NCBI RefSeq assembly: GCF_007679495.1
Contig: NZ_VEGP01000018.1
Span: 28,755 to 92,754 of the forward strand
Direction of reading: 5' to 3'
Origin: Paenibacillus sp. 32O-W
GTDB taxonomy: Bacteria; Bacillota; Bacilli; Paenibacillales; NBRC-103111
Length of the DNA stretch: 64,000 bases
Made by a program: the position numbers and the translations under genes. The number at the start of each line of letters is the position of its first letter. Positions within the stretch are counted from its first letter, which is position 1. Shown here piece by piece: positions 43,518-51,883 of this stretch. The notes under the pieces were generated by a model. That model did not search any database, was not told the DNA's origin, and saw nothing but the letters and a program-made list of their open reading frames with translations.

Positions 43518-44920
43518 TCCAGCTCAAACTCAATATATCCGACTGTTTCCTTACCGAAATCAATGATTATCTCCGTATCGGCCCCTTCGTAAAAGGGCAC
43601 GCGGACAGGAACCCCGTCAGCTGTCACCAGGTGTTGGAGCGCATGCGGAACCGCTTGCGATTCGCTTGCCTTCTTCCATACGTGATGGCCAAACACATCA
43701 TCATCGCGATACAAGCCGAGAGGCACAGGGCTTAAACGATCGGCATACGGCGTTAATTCTGCCGCCTGCGAAACGGAACGAACCGCCAAATATTCCTCAT
43801 GTTCCATATTTAATCGCCTGCCGGGCTGATGATCTATCACCTCTATCGTATCGAACGGTCCAATTCCGACGAACGGAGAGTACTTCGTCCCATCGATTCC
43901 GGACAATGGAGAAATTAGCTCTATCGGAGCCTCTCCATCGACGCCGATGCGGAATCCATGCCCGTGATCGATTCCACTTACATCGACCATTAATAAATGA
44001 TCGCCCGCCTCAAGCTCAATATCCGCATATCTCTCCGGGGCTTCTCCGTAGAAGCGCTCCGCAGCCACCGCCTTGCCGTCCAGGATGACCGTGCCCACAT
44101 TCACAAATGCCGCAGGAAAGCCTATCGTGAAATTCCCGCCGGCGGAGACCCGGACAACGGTCGCCAAATAACCGACAAAACCGACCGGATTCGCATGCTC
44201 CCGGCTATCGGGCACCATCTGGCTGCGAACATCTATGTAAGCATTCCAGGAAATCCGGCGTACCTTCTTCAATGCTTCTACCCTGATCGGATAGACCGTT
44301 TCCTCTGTCAGCGGAGGAATATCCCTGGGAACTAGAGAGGTCCATGGCTCCATCCCCGGAGCGCCCAATTCTTCGGCTAGCGGCCAGGCTTCATCGGAGT
44401 AGGATCGATCCTTCCATGCGTAGTCGAATAATCGGGCATCTATCCGTTCTGCGAAAGCCTGCTGGCAGGACATTCGAGGGGCTCTTCCGTCCTGGCCGGG
44501 ATGCCGCAGCGTTCGCCAGCTTCCATCAGTAACGAGACAGCCCAAGCTTGTTCCCGTTTCGTCGGCCATACGAAGCTGGGCCAACAATCCTCCCCTCCCC
44601 TTCAAGTAGTAAAAGGTAGACAAACCGAAGTGCATCACCATAACGGCAATGGTATTGTCCTCACCCGGACGAATATAGGGGGATACGTCATACGTATCAT
44701 AGGCCTGCTCTGCCGGCCACGATCTTACCGGCCCTCGACCCGCCTCCTGCCCATTGACGAACAGAACATATCGCGAATCGGCGGTAATATCAAGCCAGGC
44801 TTGTGTGTATTCCTTCTCTTGGATTGGGAACGTTTGGCGGAACAAACGCCATTCATTGCGGGGACTGCTTTCGTTACCTCCCCATATCCACTTCGCCCGC
44901 TCAGACCATACATTTGTCAT
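43499..44920 (-). CDS. GH78-like alpha-L-rhamnosidase, N-terminal part of a frameshift-split gene
   Basis: The 473-residue frame carries the N-terminal beta-sandwich domains that precede the catalytic domain. The first is typical: WSERAKWIWGGNE, FRQTFPI, AWLDITADSRYVLFVNGQEA. The final stretch IIIDFGKETVGYIEFELD is the normal linker into the catalytic part, but the frame then reads CGKER and TAG, where the -1 frame gives EGTIVDFYG. Start at 44920 has GAGGAGG eight bases upstream. No signal peptide is seen, so the enzyme would be cytoplasmic. It is divergent from an AraC regulator that probably controls it. Mutation, sequencing error and recoding cannot be told apart here. Confidence 0.8.
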   Translation of the reverse strand: MTNVWSERAKWIWGGNESSPRNEWRLFRQTFPIQEKEYTQAWLDITADSRYVLFVNGQEAGRGPVRSWPAEQAYDTYDVSPYIRPGEDNTIAVMVMHFGLSTFYYLKGRGGLLAQLRMADETGTSLGCLVTDGSWRTLRHPGQDGRAPRMSCQQAFAERIDARLFDYAWKDRSYSDEAWPLAEELGAPGMEPWTSLVPRDIPPLTEETVYPIRVEALKKVRRISWNAYIDVRSQMVPDSREHANPVGFVGYLATVVRVSAGGNFTIGFPAAFVNVGTVILDGKAVAAERFYGEAPERYADIELEAGDHLLMVDVSGIDHGHGFRIGVDGEAPIELISPLSGIDGTKYSPFVGIGPFDTIEVIDHQPGRRLNMEHEEYLAVRSVSQAAELTPYADRLSPVPLGLYRDDDVFGHHVWKKASESQAVPHALQHLVTADGVPVRVPFYEGADTEIIIDFGKETVGYIEFELDCGKER

Positions 44921-45264
44921 GATTCTTCCCTCCTCGTTTCCTTCATTGTAGCGATAACGGCACAGAAGAAAGGGGTTGATCACGACATCCTTCAGGGGTA
45001 AAATGTCATCTAATCCAATTTATATTTTGAGATAACCGTTCGTAGAATGAAACATACAATTTCCTTTCTAAATGACGGTTCGTTATTGGGATATCATAGG
45101 AAAATCCATAAGAAACGAGGAGTAAAGCAACAAGCCGTCAGCAAGGGAAGTAAAATTTGGCCGTGGAGTGAGGGTAAAAGGGAGAGCACGAATGACTGTG
45201 AAGAAATAAACGAATCGACGAAATGAGAGCCAAGAGGCAAACCAAGGGAAAAGGAGCCAACGAA
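44921..45264. promoter_or_regulatory. Divergent promoter region of the GH78-like gene and AraC regulator
   Basis: No gene is seen. ACCGTTCG (about 45029-45036) and ACGGTTCG (45073-45080) are related motifs 44 bp apart, possible regulator sites. Core promoters are not assigned. Confidence 0.35.
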
Positions 45265-46197
45265 ATGGCTGACCAAGCAAGGGATAAGAAAACCGGCGGA
45301 ATGGCGGTCAAACGAACGGTGGAGCTGACCAGCGGCGAACTGTTCTTCCGGGAATCGCTGCCCATATATGTCAATCGGGTAAGCGAATCCTTTCAATTGG
45401 CGGAACATTTTCATGATTTCGCGGAAATTTGCTATGTCGCGGAAGGGCAGGGCTTTCATTACATCGACAACAAGACATTGTCGGTCACGGCCGGCGACGT
45501 CTTTTTTATCCCTATCGGTACCGCCCATGTCTTTCGACCCGTCAGCTTGCAGCAGGACCGTTCCTTGGTAGTCTACAACTGTATTTTTCAAACTGAACGG
45601 CTCCAACAATTAACCGTCTATCCGTTGGAAGAGGAAATCGTCGCCTTGTTAAGCGGGAATCTGCAGAACGGGAAACGATGGCTGCATATTCGTGAACAGG
45701 ATGGAGAATTCAAATATGTAATGCATCGTCTGCTCACGGAATACGATACGAAGAAGCCCGGCTACCGCTCTCAAATGCTTGCTTGCCTTCTCGAGCTTCT
45801 GGTTCTTCTCCAGCGCCTGCAGCAGCCGGCCGGTAAGGCCACTTCTCCCGATATTATCGACAAAATTACGGCCATGAAACAATATATCTACCTACATTTT
45901 CAGCAGCCTATCACCATTTCAGATGTAGCTGCCGCTGCCAACATCAGCCCCCGCCAAGGACAACGCTTGTTCAAGCAGATCATGGGGACGACCATCCTGA
46001 GTTACATACAAGAACAGCGTATTCGTCATGCCTGCGAACTCTTAAGCCGCCCCAAAACGACGGTTCTGGAAGCGGCACTTCATTGCGGCTATGAAGATTT
46101 AAAGCATTTCGGCCAATTGTTTAAAAAGCACACCGGAGTCACCCCCCGCCAATACCGCTTGCTAAGGCAAAAGGATCGGGGTTCGTTCTCTCTTTAG
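45265..46197 (+). CDS. AraC-family transcriptional regulator with cupin domain
   Basis: A 310-residue regulator. The N-terminal half is a cupin: LAEHFHDFAEICYVAEG, then GDVFFIPIGTAHVFRP, a sugar-sensing domain as in RhaS/RhaR. The C-terminal hundred residues form the double HTH of AraC proteins (ITISDVAAAANISPRQGQRL and LEAALHCGYEDLKHFGQLFK, ending GVTPRQYR). The start at 45265 is chosen because AAGGAG lies eight bases upstream. It is divergent from the GH78-like gene, which is its likely target. The inducer could be rhamnose or an oligosaccharide (inference). Confidence 0.92.
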   Translation: MADQARDKKTGGMAVKRTVELTSGELFFRESLPIYVNRVSESFQLAEHFHDFAEICYVAEGQGFHYIDNKTLSVTAGDVFFIPIGTAHVFRPVSLQQDRSLVVYNCIFQTERLQQLTVYPLEEEIVALLSGNLQNGKRWLHIREQDGEFKYVMHRLLTEYDTKKPGYRSQMLACLLELLVLLQRLQQPAGKATSPDIIDKITAMKQYIYLHFQQPITISDVAAAANISPRQGQRLFKQIMGTTILSYIQEQRIRHACELLSRPKTTVLEAALHCGYEDLKHFGQLFKKHTGVTPRQYRLLRQKDRGSFSL

Positions 46198-46491
46198 GAC
46201 TGATAGAGATAGCCTATCTCCGAACTATGATCTGCCGGACGCAATAAGATGCATAGGTTAAACCGCATGGTCACTTGTACAGCGTTACAAAAGAAACACT
46301 ATGCAGCGTTTCAACACATGTCGGAGGGAGGGAACGATTGGCGAAACACTGTGTAGCTTGGCTAGGCATGCAACGGACACCAGCGCCGTTATTTTTGCCG
46401 ATTGAGGCATTTTCCCCGTATAACGGACTGAGGGAGACTGTCGATTAATGGTATGCAACCAAAGATCATGCGAAAATCCTGCACGGTTTGG

Positions 46492-46636
46492 TTTTAACGG
46501 AACCAGATGACCTTATTCGCTCCAAAAGGGCCTTATGGTCATTTTAACGGAACCAGATGACCTTATTCCCAAGAAAAGCTCGCGAAAGTATGAGAATTCA
46601 ATGAAATAAACGCGTATGGTTCCGTTAGCCTAAAAA
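46492..46636. repeat. Two direct TAACGGAACC cores 50 bp apart plus an inverted copy
   Basis: TTTTAACGGAACCAGATGA followed by CCTTATTC occurs twice (from 46492 and 46542), exactly 50 bp apart. The inverted core GGTTCCGTTA is at 46618-46627. A related palindrome TAACGG...CCGTTA lies at 46793-46813. No gene is seen in 46198-46982, and this intergenic region is otherwise unexplained. Confidence 0.75.
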
Positions 46637-46982
46637 AACCGCCTATTTTGACGAATTAGAGACTCCCAAGTCCGTTACGTTTTCGTGTTGGACTTATTTG
46701 CTAGAACAACATCCTGTTGAACGCCTATCCCACAATGAATCGACTACCACCTCATTACCGTTAGAATGCCAAAAGGGAGCAAATCGAGCCATTAACGGCT
46801 TCCATTTCCGTTACACCTGCGCATCGCATCCGCTTCTCGGAAGCCGCAAGGAAAATCGGACAGATAGCTAAAGTCCGCCCATTCTCATCCGACAGAACGA
46901 CCATGAACCGCTTGACTTACTTGGAACAACGCCTTCAAAACACTCATGGTTTCTTATGCACGTTACATTGTAATAAGCCCAG

Positions 46983-47972
46983 CTAAGCCAGCGAGTCAGC
47001 AGGGAAGACCAGGCCGACTTGCCTTCTGGCCTCATCAGTAATCTCCATGACGGACAAAGAATTGGCATGCGAATTGACGGAGGATTCGAGCTCGCCGCTT
47101 TTTATCAAATGGACAAACTCCTGAACCTCGTACTTCATCGTGTTCCCTGTCTGCTCGCGGGTAATTTCCTCAACCGTCCCGTCCTTGTAGCGAATTTCCA
47201 CTTTCCCCGGCTGATTGATCCGATCGATAACCATCGTCCCGTTTTCTCCCTGAATTTCGGCGGGCAGATACGAATTCGTTATTTTCGAATACATGATGAC
47301 CGCGTCCATCTCTTTATATTTCAACAGCAAACTCCCTTCTCCGTCCACCCCCGACTCGAGCATGACGGCGTTCGCCCGGATCAGCTCGGGCCTTCCGAAC
47401 AGAACGACCATCGGGTAAATGCAGTAGACCCCCAGGTCCATTAAAGAACCATTGGAAAACGCAGGGTTAAACGCATTGAGCACCGTTCCTTGTTTAAACG
47501 CATCATAGCGCGAAGAGTATTGGCAATAGCTTGCAAAATATCGCCGAATGGGCCCAAGCTTATGGAGATTGTCCTGAATGGCGCGAAAATTGGGGAGCAG
47601 GGTGGACTTTAAAGCCTCCATCAGGAGTACGTTATGTTTTGCCGCCGTCTCTATCATTTTTTTCATTTCCCGGGCGTGGGAGGCTATCGGTTTTTCGCAC
47701 AAAACATGCTTGCCGTGTTCCATGCAAAGAATGGCCTGTTCCGCGTGACAAGAGGTCGGGCTCGCGATATAGACAGCGTCGAATTCATCGCTGGCGGCCA
47801 TTTTTTCTAAATCGGTAAATCGATTCGGGATGCCGTGCTTGGCGGCATACTCTCGGGCCCGCTCTTCCGTCCGTGAATAGACGGCAGTCAAGTCCACCAG
47901 ACCGGTCTCACGGGCGGCTTGGATGAAGCTGTCGGTAATCCAGTTGGTTCCAATCACTGCAAATCGGATCAT
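46983..47972 (-). CDS. Gfo/Idh/MocA family oxidoreductase
   Basis: A 329-residue NAD(P)-dependent dehydrogenase. The N-terminal Rossmann fold starts IRFAVIGTNWITDSFIQA, with a variant dinucleotide loop lacking the usual GxGxxG. EKPIAS near residue 93 carries the conserved lysine that binds cofactor and substrate, and the second domain is the family beta-sheet (MDLGVYCIYPMVVLFGRPE). These enzymes oxidise hydroxyls of sugars or inositols, or reduce imines. It is a single gene and the substrate cannot be told; sugar use would fit the neighbouring glycosidase. Confidence 0.9.
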   Translation of the reverse strand: MIRFAVIGTNWITDSFIQAARETGLVDLTAVYSRTEERAREYAAKHGIPNRFTDLEKMAASDEFDAVYIASPTSCHAEQAILCMEHGKHVLCEKPIASHAREMKKMIETAAKHNVLLMEALKSTLLPNFRAIQDNLHKLGPIRRYFASYCQYSSRYDAFKQGTVLNAFNPAFSNGSLMDLGVYCIYPMVVLFGRPELIRANAVMLESGVDGEGSLLLKYKEMDAVIMYSKITNSYLPAEIQGENGTMVIDRINQPGKVEIRYKDGTVEEITREQTGNTMKYEVQEFVHLIKSGELESSVNSHANSLSVMEITDEARRQVGLVFPADSLA

Positions 47973-48289
47973 AGCTATGTTGCCTCCTTAGAGCGTAAAT
48001 CGAGAAAATGTATGAGCTGTAAACAAGGCAATACGTATATGGACAGCCCAAATTAAGAACGCGATGCCTCCCATTATTCAAAAAAATAGAGCGGGACAAA
48101 CCGGCAAACGATCCGGGAGGATCCTGCCCATATGTCCCTTCCCCTTGTGAAAACAGATCGATTGGGTATCCTTATCCCCAGCGTCAATATGGACCCTTTC
48201 CCCGGACCAAGGACTACTCGCCGCTCTTCTCCTTCTTCGGTCAGCGTTATCAAGCGTGCCGGGGGGGGGAAGCGCATCCCGAATATTCG
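47973..48289. other. Intergenic region with a run of nine G
   Basis: A small minus-strand frame (48074-48277, 67 codons) lies here without a ribosome site or recognised family. It contains a run of nine G on the plus strand (48261-48269). No gene is accepted. Confidence 0.4.
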
Positions 48290-50890
48290 CTAATTCCCCT
48301 GATTCCGGGGGCGGGTGCGGTTAGTCGGGACGGCGCTGCGCGGGTCGTCGGGCCAATAGTGCTTCGGATAGCGGCCTTTGAGGTCTTTTTTCACCTCGAA
48401 GTATGCGTTTTGCCAGAAGCTGGCCAGATCCTGCGTCACCTGTACCGGGCGCTGAGCCGGCGATAACAGATGCAGCGTCAATGCGATTCTTCCCCGCATG
48501 ATGCGAGGCGTCTCCGCAAGCCCGAACAGCTCCTGAAGCCGGACGGCCAGCACGGGGGAAGCGGGATCGCTGTAATCGACGGGAATGCGCGAACCGCTGG
48601 GAACGACGATATGGGTCGGGGCCAGCTCGTCCAATTCCCGGCGCCGCTCCCAGGAGAGCATCGCCTCCAGGATGGCCGCCAGGTCGAGCCGCTGCAGCTC
48701 CTCCCGGCTCTTCAGGCCGTACAAATGCGGGCCGAGCCAGCCGGCCAGGTCAGCGCCGAGCGCCGCGTCGCATACGTCCGGCCAGCCCGGGTCATGGCGC
48801 TGCACGAAGCACAGACGCTGCTGGAGCCGCCGGGCCGCCCTGGACCACGGCAGGATCGCCAGCCCTTCCGCGGCGATTCCCTGCAGCAGAGCCTGCAAGG
48901 CGGCCTCCGGGTCCGGGTCGGCCAGCGGCGTATCCTGCAGCACCAGCGCGCCCAGCCGCTCGCGCCGCCTCGCCCGCACCGCCTGCGCCGAACGGTCCCA
49001 AGCGACCGTTTCCTCCACAACGATCCGCTCGGCGAATCGTTGCTTCAGGTCGCTTGGCTCCACCGGCGCTGCCAGGCCGATGCGGCCATCCGCCCCCTGG
49101 TCGTCCAGCTCGGCCACGACCAGCCAGGGCTCCTGGCCGAGCGGCTGCGGGGCGGCAAAAGCGGCTCCGCGGCCGCTGGCGAGCAGGAAGCGGCCGCCTG
49201 CCTTCCGCTGCGCGATGCGGTCGGGATAGGCGAACGCCAGCAGCAAGCCGCTGGCATCGATATCGCTTCCCCGACCCGGCTCCGCAGCGTGTGGCCCGCC
49301 GGCGCTGCCTTCGCGCCCGGGCAGGCCGAGCGTGCGCTTCCAGCGGCCGGCCTCGGCGGCGATCCGCCGGCAAGCGGCCGGGTCCGCGCCGTAGCCGTGC
49401 GCCTGAGCGGCGCCTCGGCCATGCACCGCGGCCGCTTGGCCCGGTCGCCCGGGCCCGCCGGAGGCGTCGGCGGCGCGCAGCGCCTCCACCCTGAGGCGCA
49501 CGTCCGCATCGGCCGCGGCTTGACGGCCGCGCAGCGGATCGCGCTCGCTCAGCAGCGCCGCCAGCTCGCAGGCCAGGTCCCCCAGGCCGAGCGGAATCGC
49601 TTGGAGGACCATATGCGCGAGCCGCGGGTGGAGCCCAAGCTCGGCCATTCGCTTCCCGTGCGGGGTGACGGCCCCGTCTTCGCTCAGCGCTCCAAGCTGG
49701 CCGAGCAGCTCCCGCGCCTGAGCCAGAGCCCCGGCGGGCGGGGCGTCCAGCCAGCGCAGCTCCTGCGGGTCGGCGCCCCACACGGCGAGCTCGAGCGCCA
49801 GCGGGGCGAGGTCCGCCTCGAGCATCTCCGGCAGGCTCTGCGGTGCCAGCCGCCGGTTGTTCTCTTCCGTCCACAGACGGTAGCACACTCCCGGCCCCTG
49901 ACGGCCCGCACGCCCCCGGCGCTGGTCGGCGGACGCCCTCGACACCGGCACGGTCTCGAGCCTCGTCATTCCCGTGCGCGGCGAGAAGCGGGGAACGCGC
50001 ATCAGCCCGCTGTCCACGACAACGCGCACTCCCTCGACCGTCAGACTGGTCTCGGCAATGGACGTCGCCAGCACGACCTTGCGCTCTCCCGGCGGACAAG
50101 GGGCGATCGCCCGGTCCTGCTCCTCCGCCGACAGCCCTCCGTATAGCGGAGCAATGCGGACAGTTCGCGCCATACCTTGCTCTTCCAGCCTCTCCGCCAC
50201 TCGCCGAATTTCGCCGGCCCCCGGCAGAAACACAAGCAGATCGCCCGGTTCGTCCTGCAGCGCCTTAACTATACTTCTCGTCACAGCCGCTTCTATCGAT
50301 CCTTCCGGCCGTTGCGGCAAATAACGGGTTTCCACGGGATAGGCCCTTCCTTCACTGGCCACTACCGGCGCATCCTCCAGCAGCCGGGCTATCGCTTCGG
50401 CATCCAGAGTTGCCGACATGACCAATATTTTCAAATCTTCGCGAAGGATCGCCTGCGATTGCAAACAGAGCGCGAGCCCCAAATCAGCGTGCAGGCTGCG
50501 CTCATGAAATTCATCGAAGATGACCAGCCCCACATCCTCCAGAGACGGATCTTCCTGGAGAAGACGGGTCAGAACCCCTTCCGTTATAACCTCTATCCTC
50601 GTCTCCGGGCCTACCCGCGTATCCAGTCTGACCCGATACCCTACCGTCAGGCCCACCGGCTCTCCAAGAGTGGCCGACATATATTGTGCAGCCGCCCGGG
50701 CAGCCAAGCGGCGCGGTTCCAGCATAAGAATACGGCGCCCCTTGAGCCAAGGCTCGTCCAATAAAGCCAAGGGAACGCGAGTCGTCTTCCCGGCCCCCGG
50801 ATCGGCCAGGAGGACGGCATTGGGACCAAGCCGCAGCTTCTCCTTCAGCTCCGGCAGCACTTGTTCGATAGGCAATGATGATGTCGTCAT
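48290..50890 (-). CDS. hrpB: ATP-dependent RNA helicase HrpB
   Basis: An 866-residue DExH-box helicase of normal family length. Motif I is LADPGAGKTTRVPLALL, motif II is DEFH in VIFDEFHERSLHADLG, motif III is SATLD, and motif VI is QRRGRAGRQGPGVCYRLW. The C-terminal HrpB domain ends with RPVQVTQDLASFWQNAYFEV and KKDLKGRYPKHYWPDDP, both diagnostic. HrpB is conserved in many bacteria, but its role is unclear and it is usually not essential. The middle third (48700-49950) is unusually GC-rich and Ala/Arg-rich, although the family match holds on both sides. Confidence 0.93.
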   Translation of the reverse strand: MTTSSLPIEQVLPELKEKLRLGPNAVLLADPGAGKTTRVPLALLDEPWLKGRRILMLEPRRLAARAAAQYMSATLGEPVGLTVGYRVRLDTRVGPETRIEVITEGVLTRLLQEDPSLEDVGLVIFDEFHERSLHADLGLALCLQSQAILREDLKILVMSATLDAEAIARLLEDAPVVASEGRAYPVETRYLPQRPEGSIEAAVTRSIVKALQDEPGDLLVFLPGAGEIRRVAERLEEQGMARTVRIAPLYGGLSAEEQDRAIAPCPPGERKVVLATSIAETSLTVEGVRVVVDSGLMRVPRFSPRTGMTRLETVPVSRASADQRRGRAGRQGPGVCYRLWTEENNRRLAPQSLPEMLEADLAPLALELAVWGADPQELRWLDAPPAGALAQARELLGQLGALSEDGAVTPHGKRMAELGLHPRLAHMVLQAIPLGLGDLACELAALLSERDPLRGRQAAADADVRLRVEALRAADASGGPGRPGQAAAVHGRGAAQAHGYGADPAACRRIAAEAGRWKRTLGLPGREGSAGGPHAAEPGRGSDIDASGLLLAFAYPDRIAQRKAGGRFLLASGRGAAFAAPQPLGQEPWLVVAELDDQGADGRIGLAAPVEPSDLKQRFAERIVVEETVAWDRSAQAVRARRRERLGALVLQDTPLADPDPEAALQALLQGIAAEGLAILPWSRAARRLQQRLCFVQRHDPGWPDVCDAALGADLAGWLGPHLYGLKSREELQRLDLAAILEAMLSWERRRELDELAPTHIVVPSGSRIPVDYSDPASPVLAVRLQELFGLAETPRIMRGRIALTLHLLSPAQRPVQVTQDLASFWQNAYFEVKKDLKGRYPKHYWPDDPRSAVPTNRTRPRNQGN

Positions 50891-51123
50891 GGCAGGCTAC
50901 CTTTCCATGGTAATGATTGAATTCTACAATAAAAGATTAACGGAAGGTTGTCCAGCCGTCACCCGAAAGCCTTTGATCCTGGCCGCAGAACGGAATTTTT
51001 GGGAAGCCCGGCGCTCGAAAATTACGGATGCTTTACTAACCGTCAGGACCCGGGATCATTCTCCTCAAATGAGAGTTTGCAACGAGAGTCTCCATAATTT
51101 ACCGGGCCGTCAACGAAGAAGTA

Positions 51124-51320
51124 CCTAATTCTAGAGCGATAATGCACGTCTTTTTGGAGAAAAGTCGTCGCATACCTGATTCTAGAGCAATAGTGCACGT
51201 CTTTGGAGCGATTTTTAGCGAAATGGCCCCATTTTGTGAAAAAGACCTGCACATTTGACCGTCTTTCGCCTTCTTTTTGGAAAAAGGCACGATTTCAATG
51301 TATTTTTGCTCGTCTTTGGG
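51124..51320. repeat. Two 51-bp units and inverted tail, second copy of the 19.7-kb element
   Basis: Units at 51124 and 51175 are 51 bp apart (GATTCTAGAGCAATAGTG then CACGTCTTT). They are followed by the inverted core AAAGACCTGCACATTTGA (51241-51258) and AATGTATTTTTGCTCGTC (51298-51315). Unit sequence, order and tail are clearly those of the element at 19906-20045. It ends where the truncated phosphatase sequence begins. The region 50891-51123 holds no gene. Confidence 0.85.
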
Positions 51321-51367
51321 TAGCGTCAAGAAGTTTGTGTAAGCTGGTAGGGTTATCCATCGGGACG

Positions 51368-51874
51368 GATGCCGGGCTGACAGATACCGGATTGGAGCAA
51401 GCCGACAAGCTCGCTGATTTTTTCTCCGATAAATCTATCGATTATATTATTTCCAGTCCGTATGAAAGAGCGTTCCGGACTATAGAGCCGTTTGCCGTCC
51501 GCCGGGGGCTGGAAATCAAGCTGGATTCACGTTTAACCGAAAGAGTGTTGTCGGGAAAGAATCATTCGGAGTGGCGTGATATGCTTCGCAAAACCTACGA
51601 TGATCTGGACTTAAGCTACGAAGGCGGGGAGTCCGGTAACGAGGCGATAGGCCGTGCCGTTACCGTAATCAGGGAAATCCTTGATGGTCCATACAAAAAT
51701 GCCGTGGTCGTTTCCCATGGGAATCTGCTGTCTCTGCTTCTGAAATCTTATGACAGCCGGATCGGCTATTCGGAATGGGAAGCCATGTCCAATCCGGATG
51801 TCTATCATCTGTCCTTTGCCGGCGAATCCGAAACTCCCGTTATCCGGCGGATTTGGGCGGATTCCCCCCTTTAA
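51368..51874 (+). pseudogene. Histidine phosphatase family, 5'-truncated
   Basis: The frame from about 51368 reads DAGLTDTGLEQADKLADFF, continues SIDYIISSPYERAFRTIEP and has VVVSHGNLLSLLL, the second histidine motif. This is the core of the phosphoglycerate-mutase-like family. The N-terminal strand with the catalytic RHG motif, normally about 15-20 residues before GLTDTG, is missing. In its place the frame reads into the 51-bp repeat element. The open frame to 51203 is repeat-derived and has no proper start. Without RHG the protein should be inactive. Confidence 0.78.
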
Positions 51875-51883
51875 TTTTCCTTA

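Noticed and set aside
48074..48277. Phase-variable small gene with a run of nine G
   Set aside because: The run is real, but the frame lacks a ribosome site and any recognisable domain, so a gene cannot be supported.
48470..50146. 558-codon plus-strand frame opposite hrpB
   Set aside because: An antisense product of GC-rich coding DNA; composition is Arg/Pro/Gln-rich without family features, while the minus strand encodes a clear HrpB.
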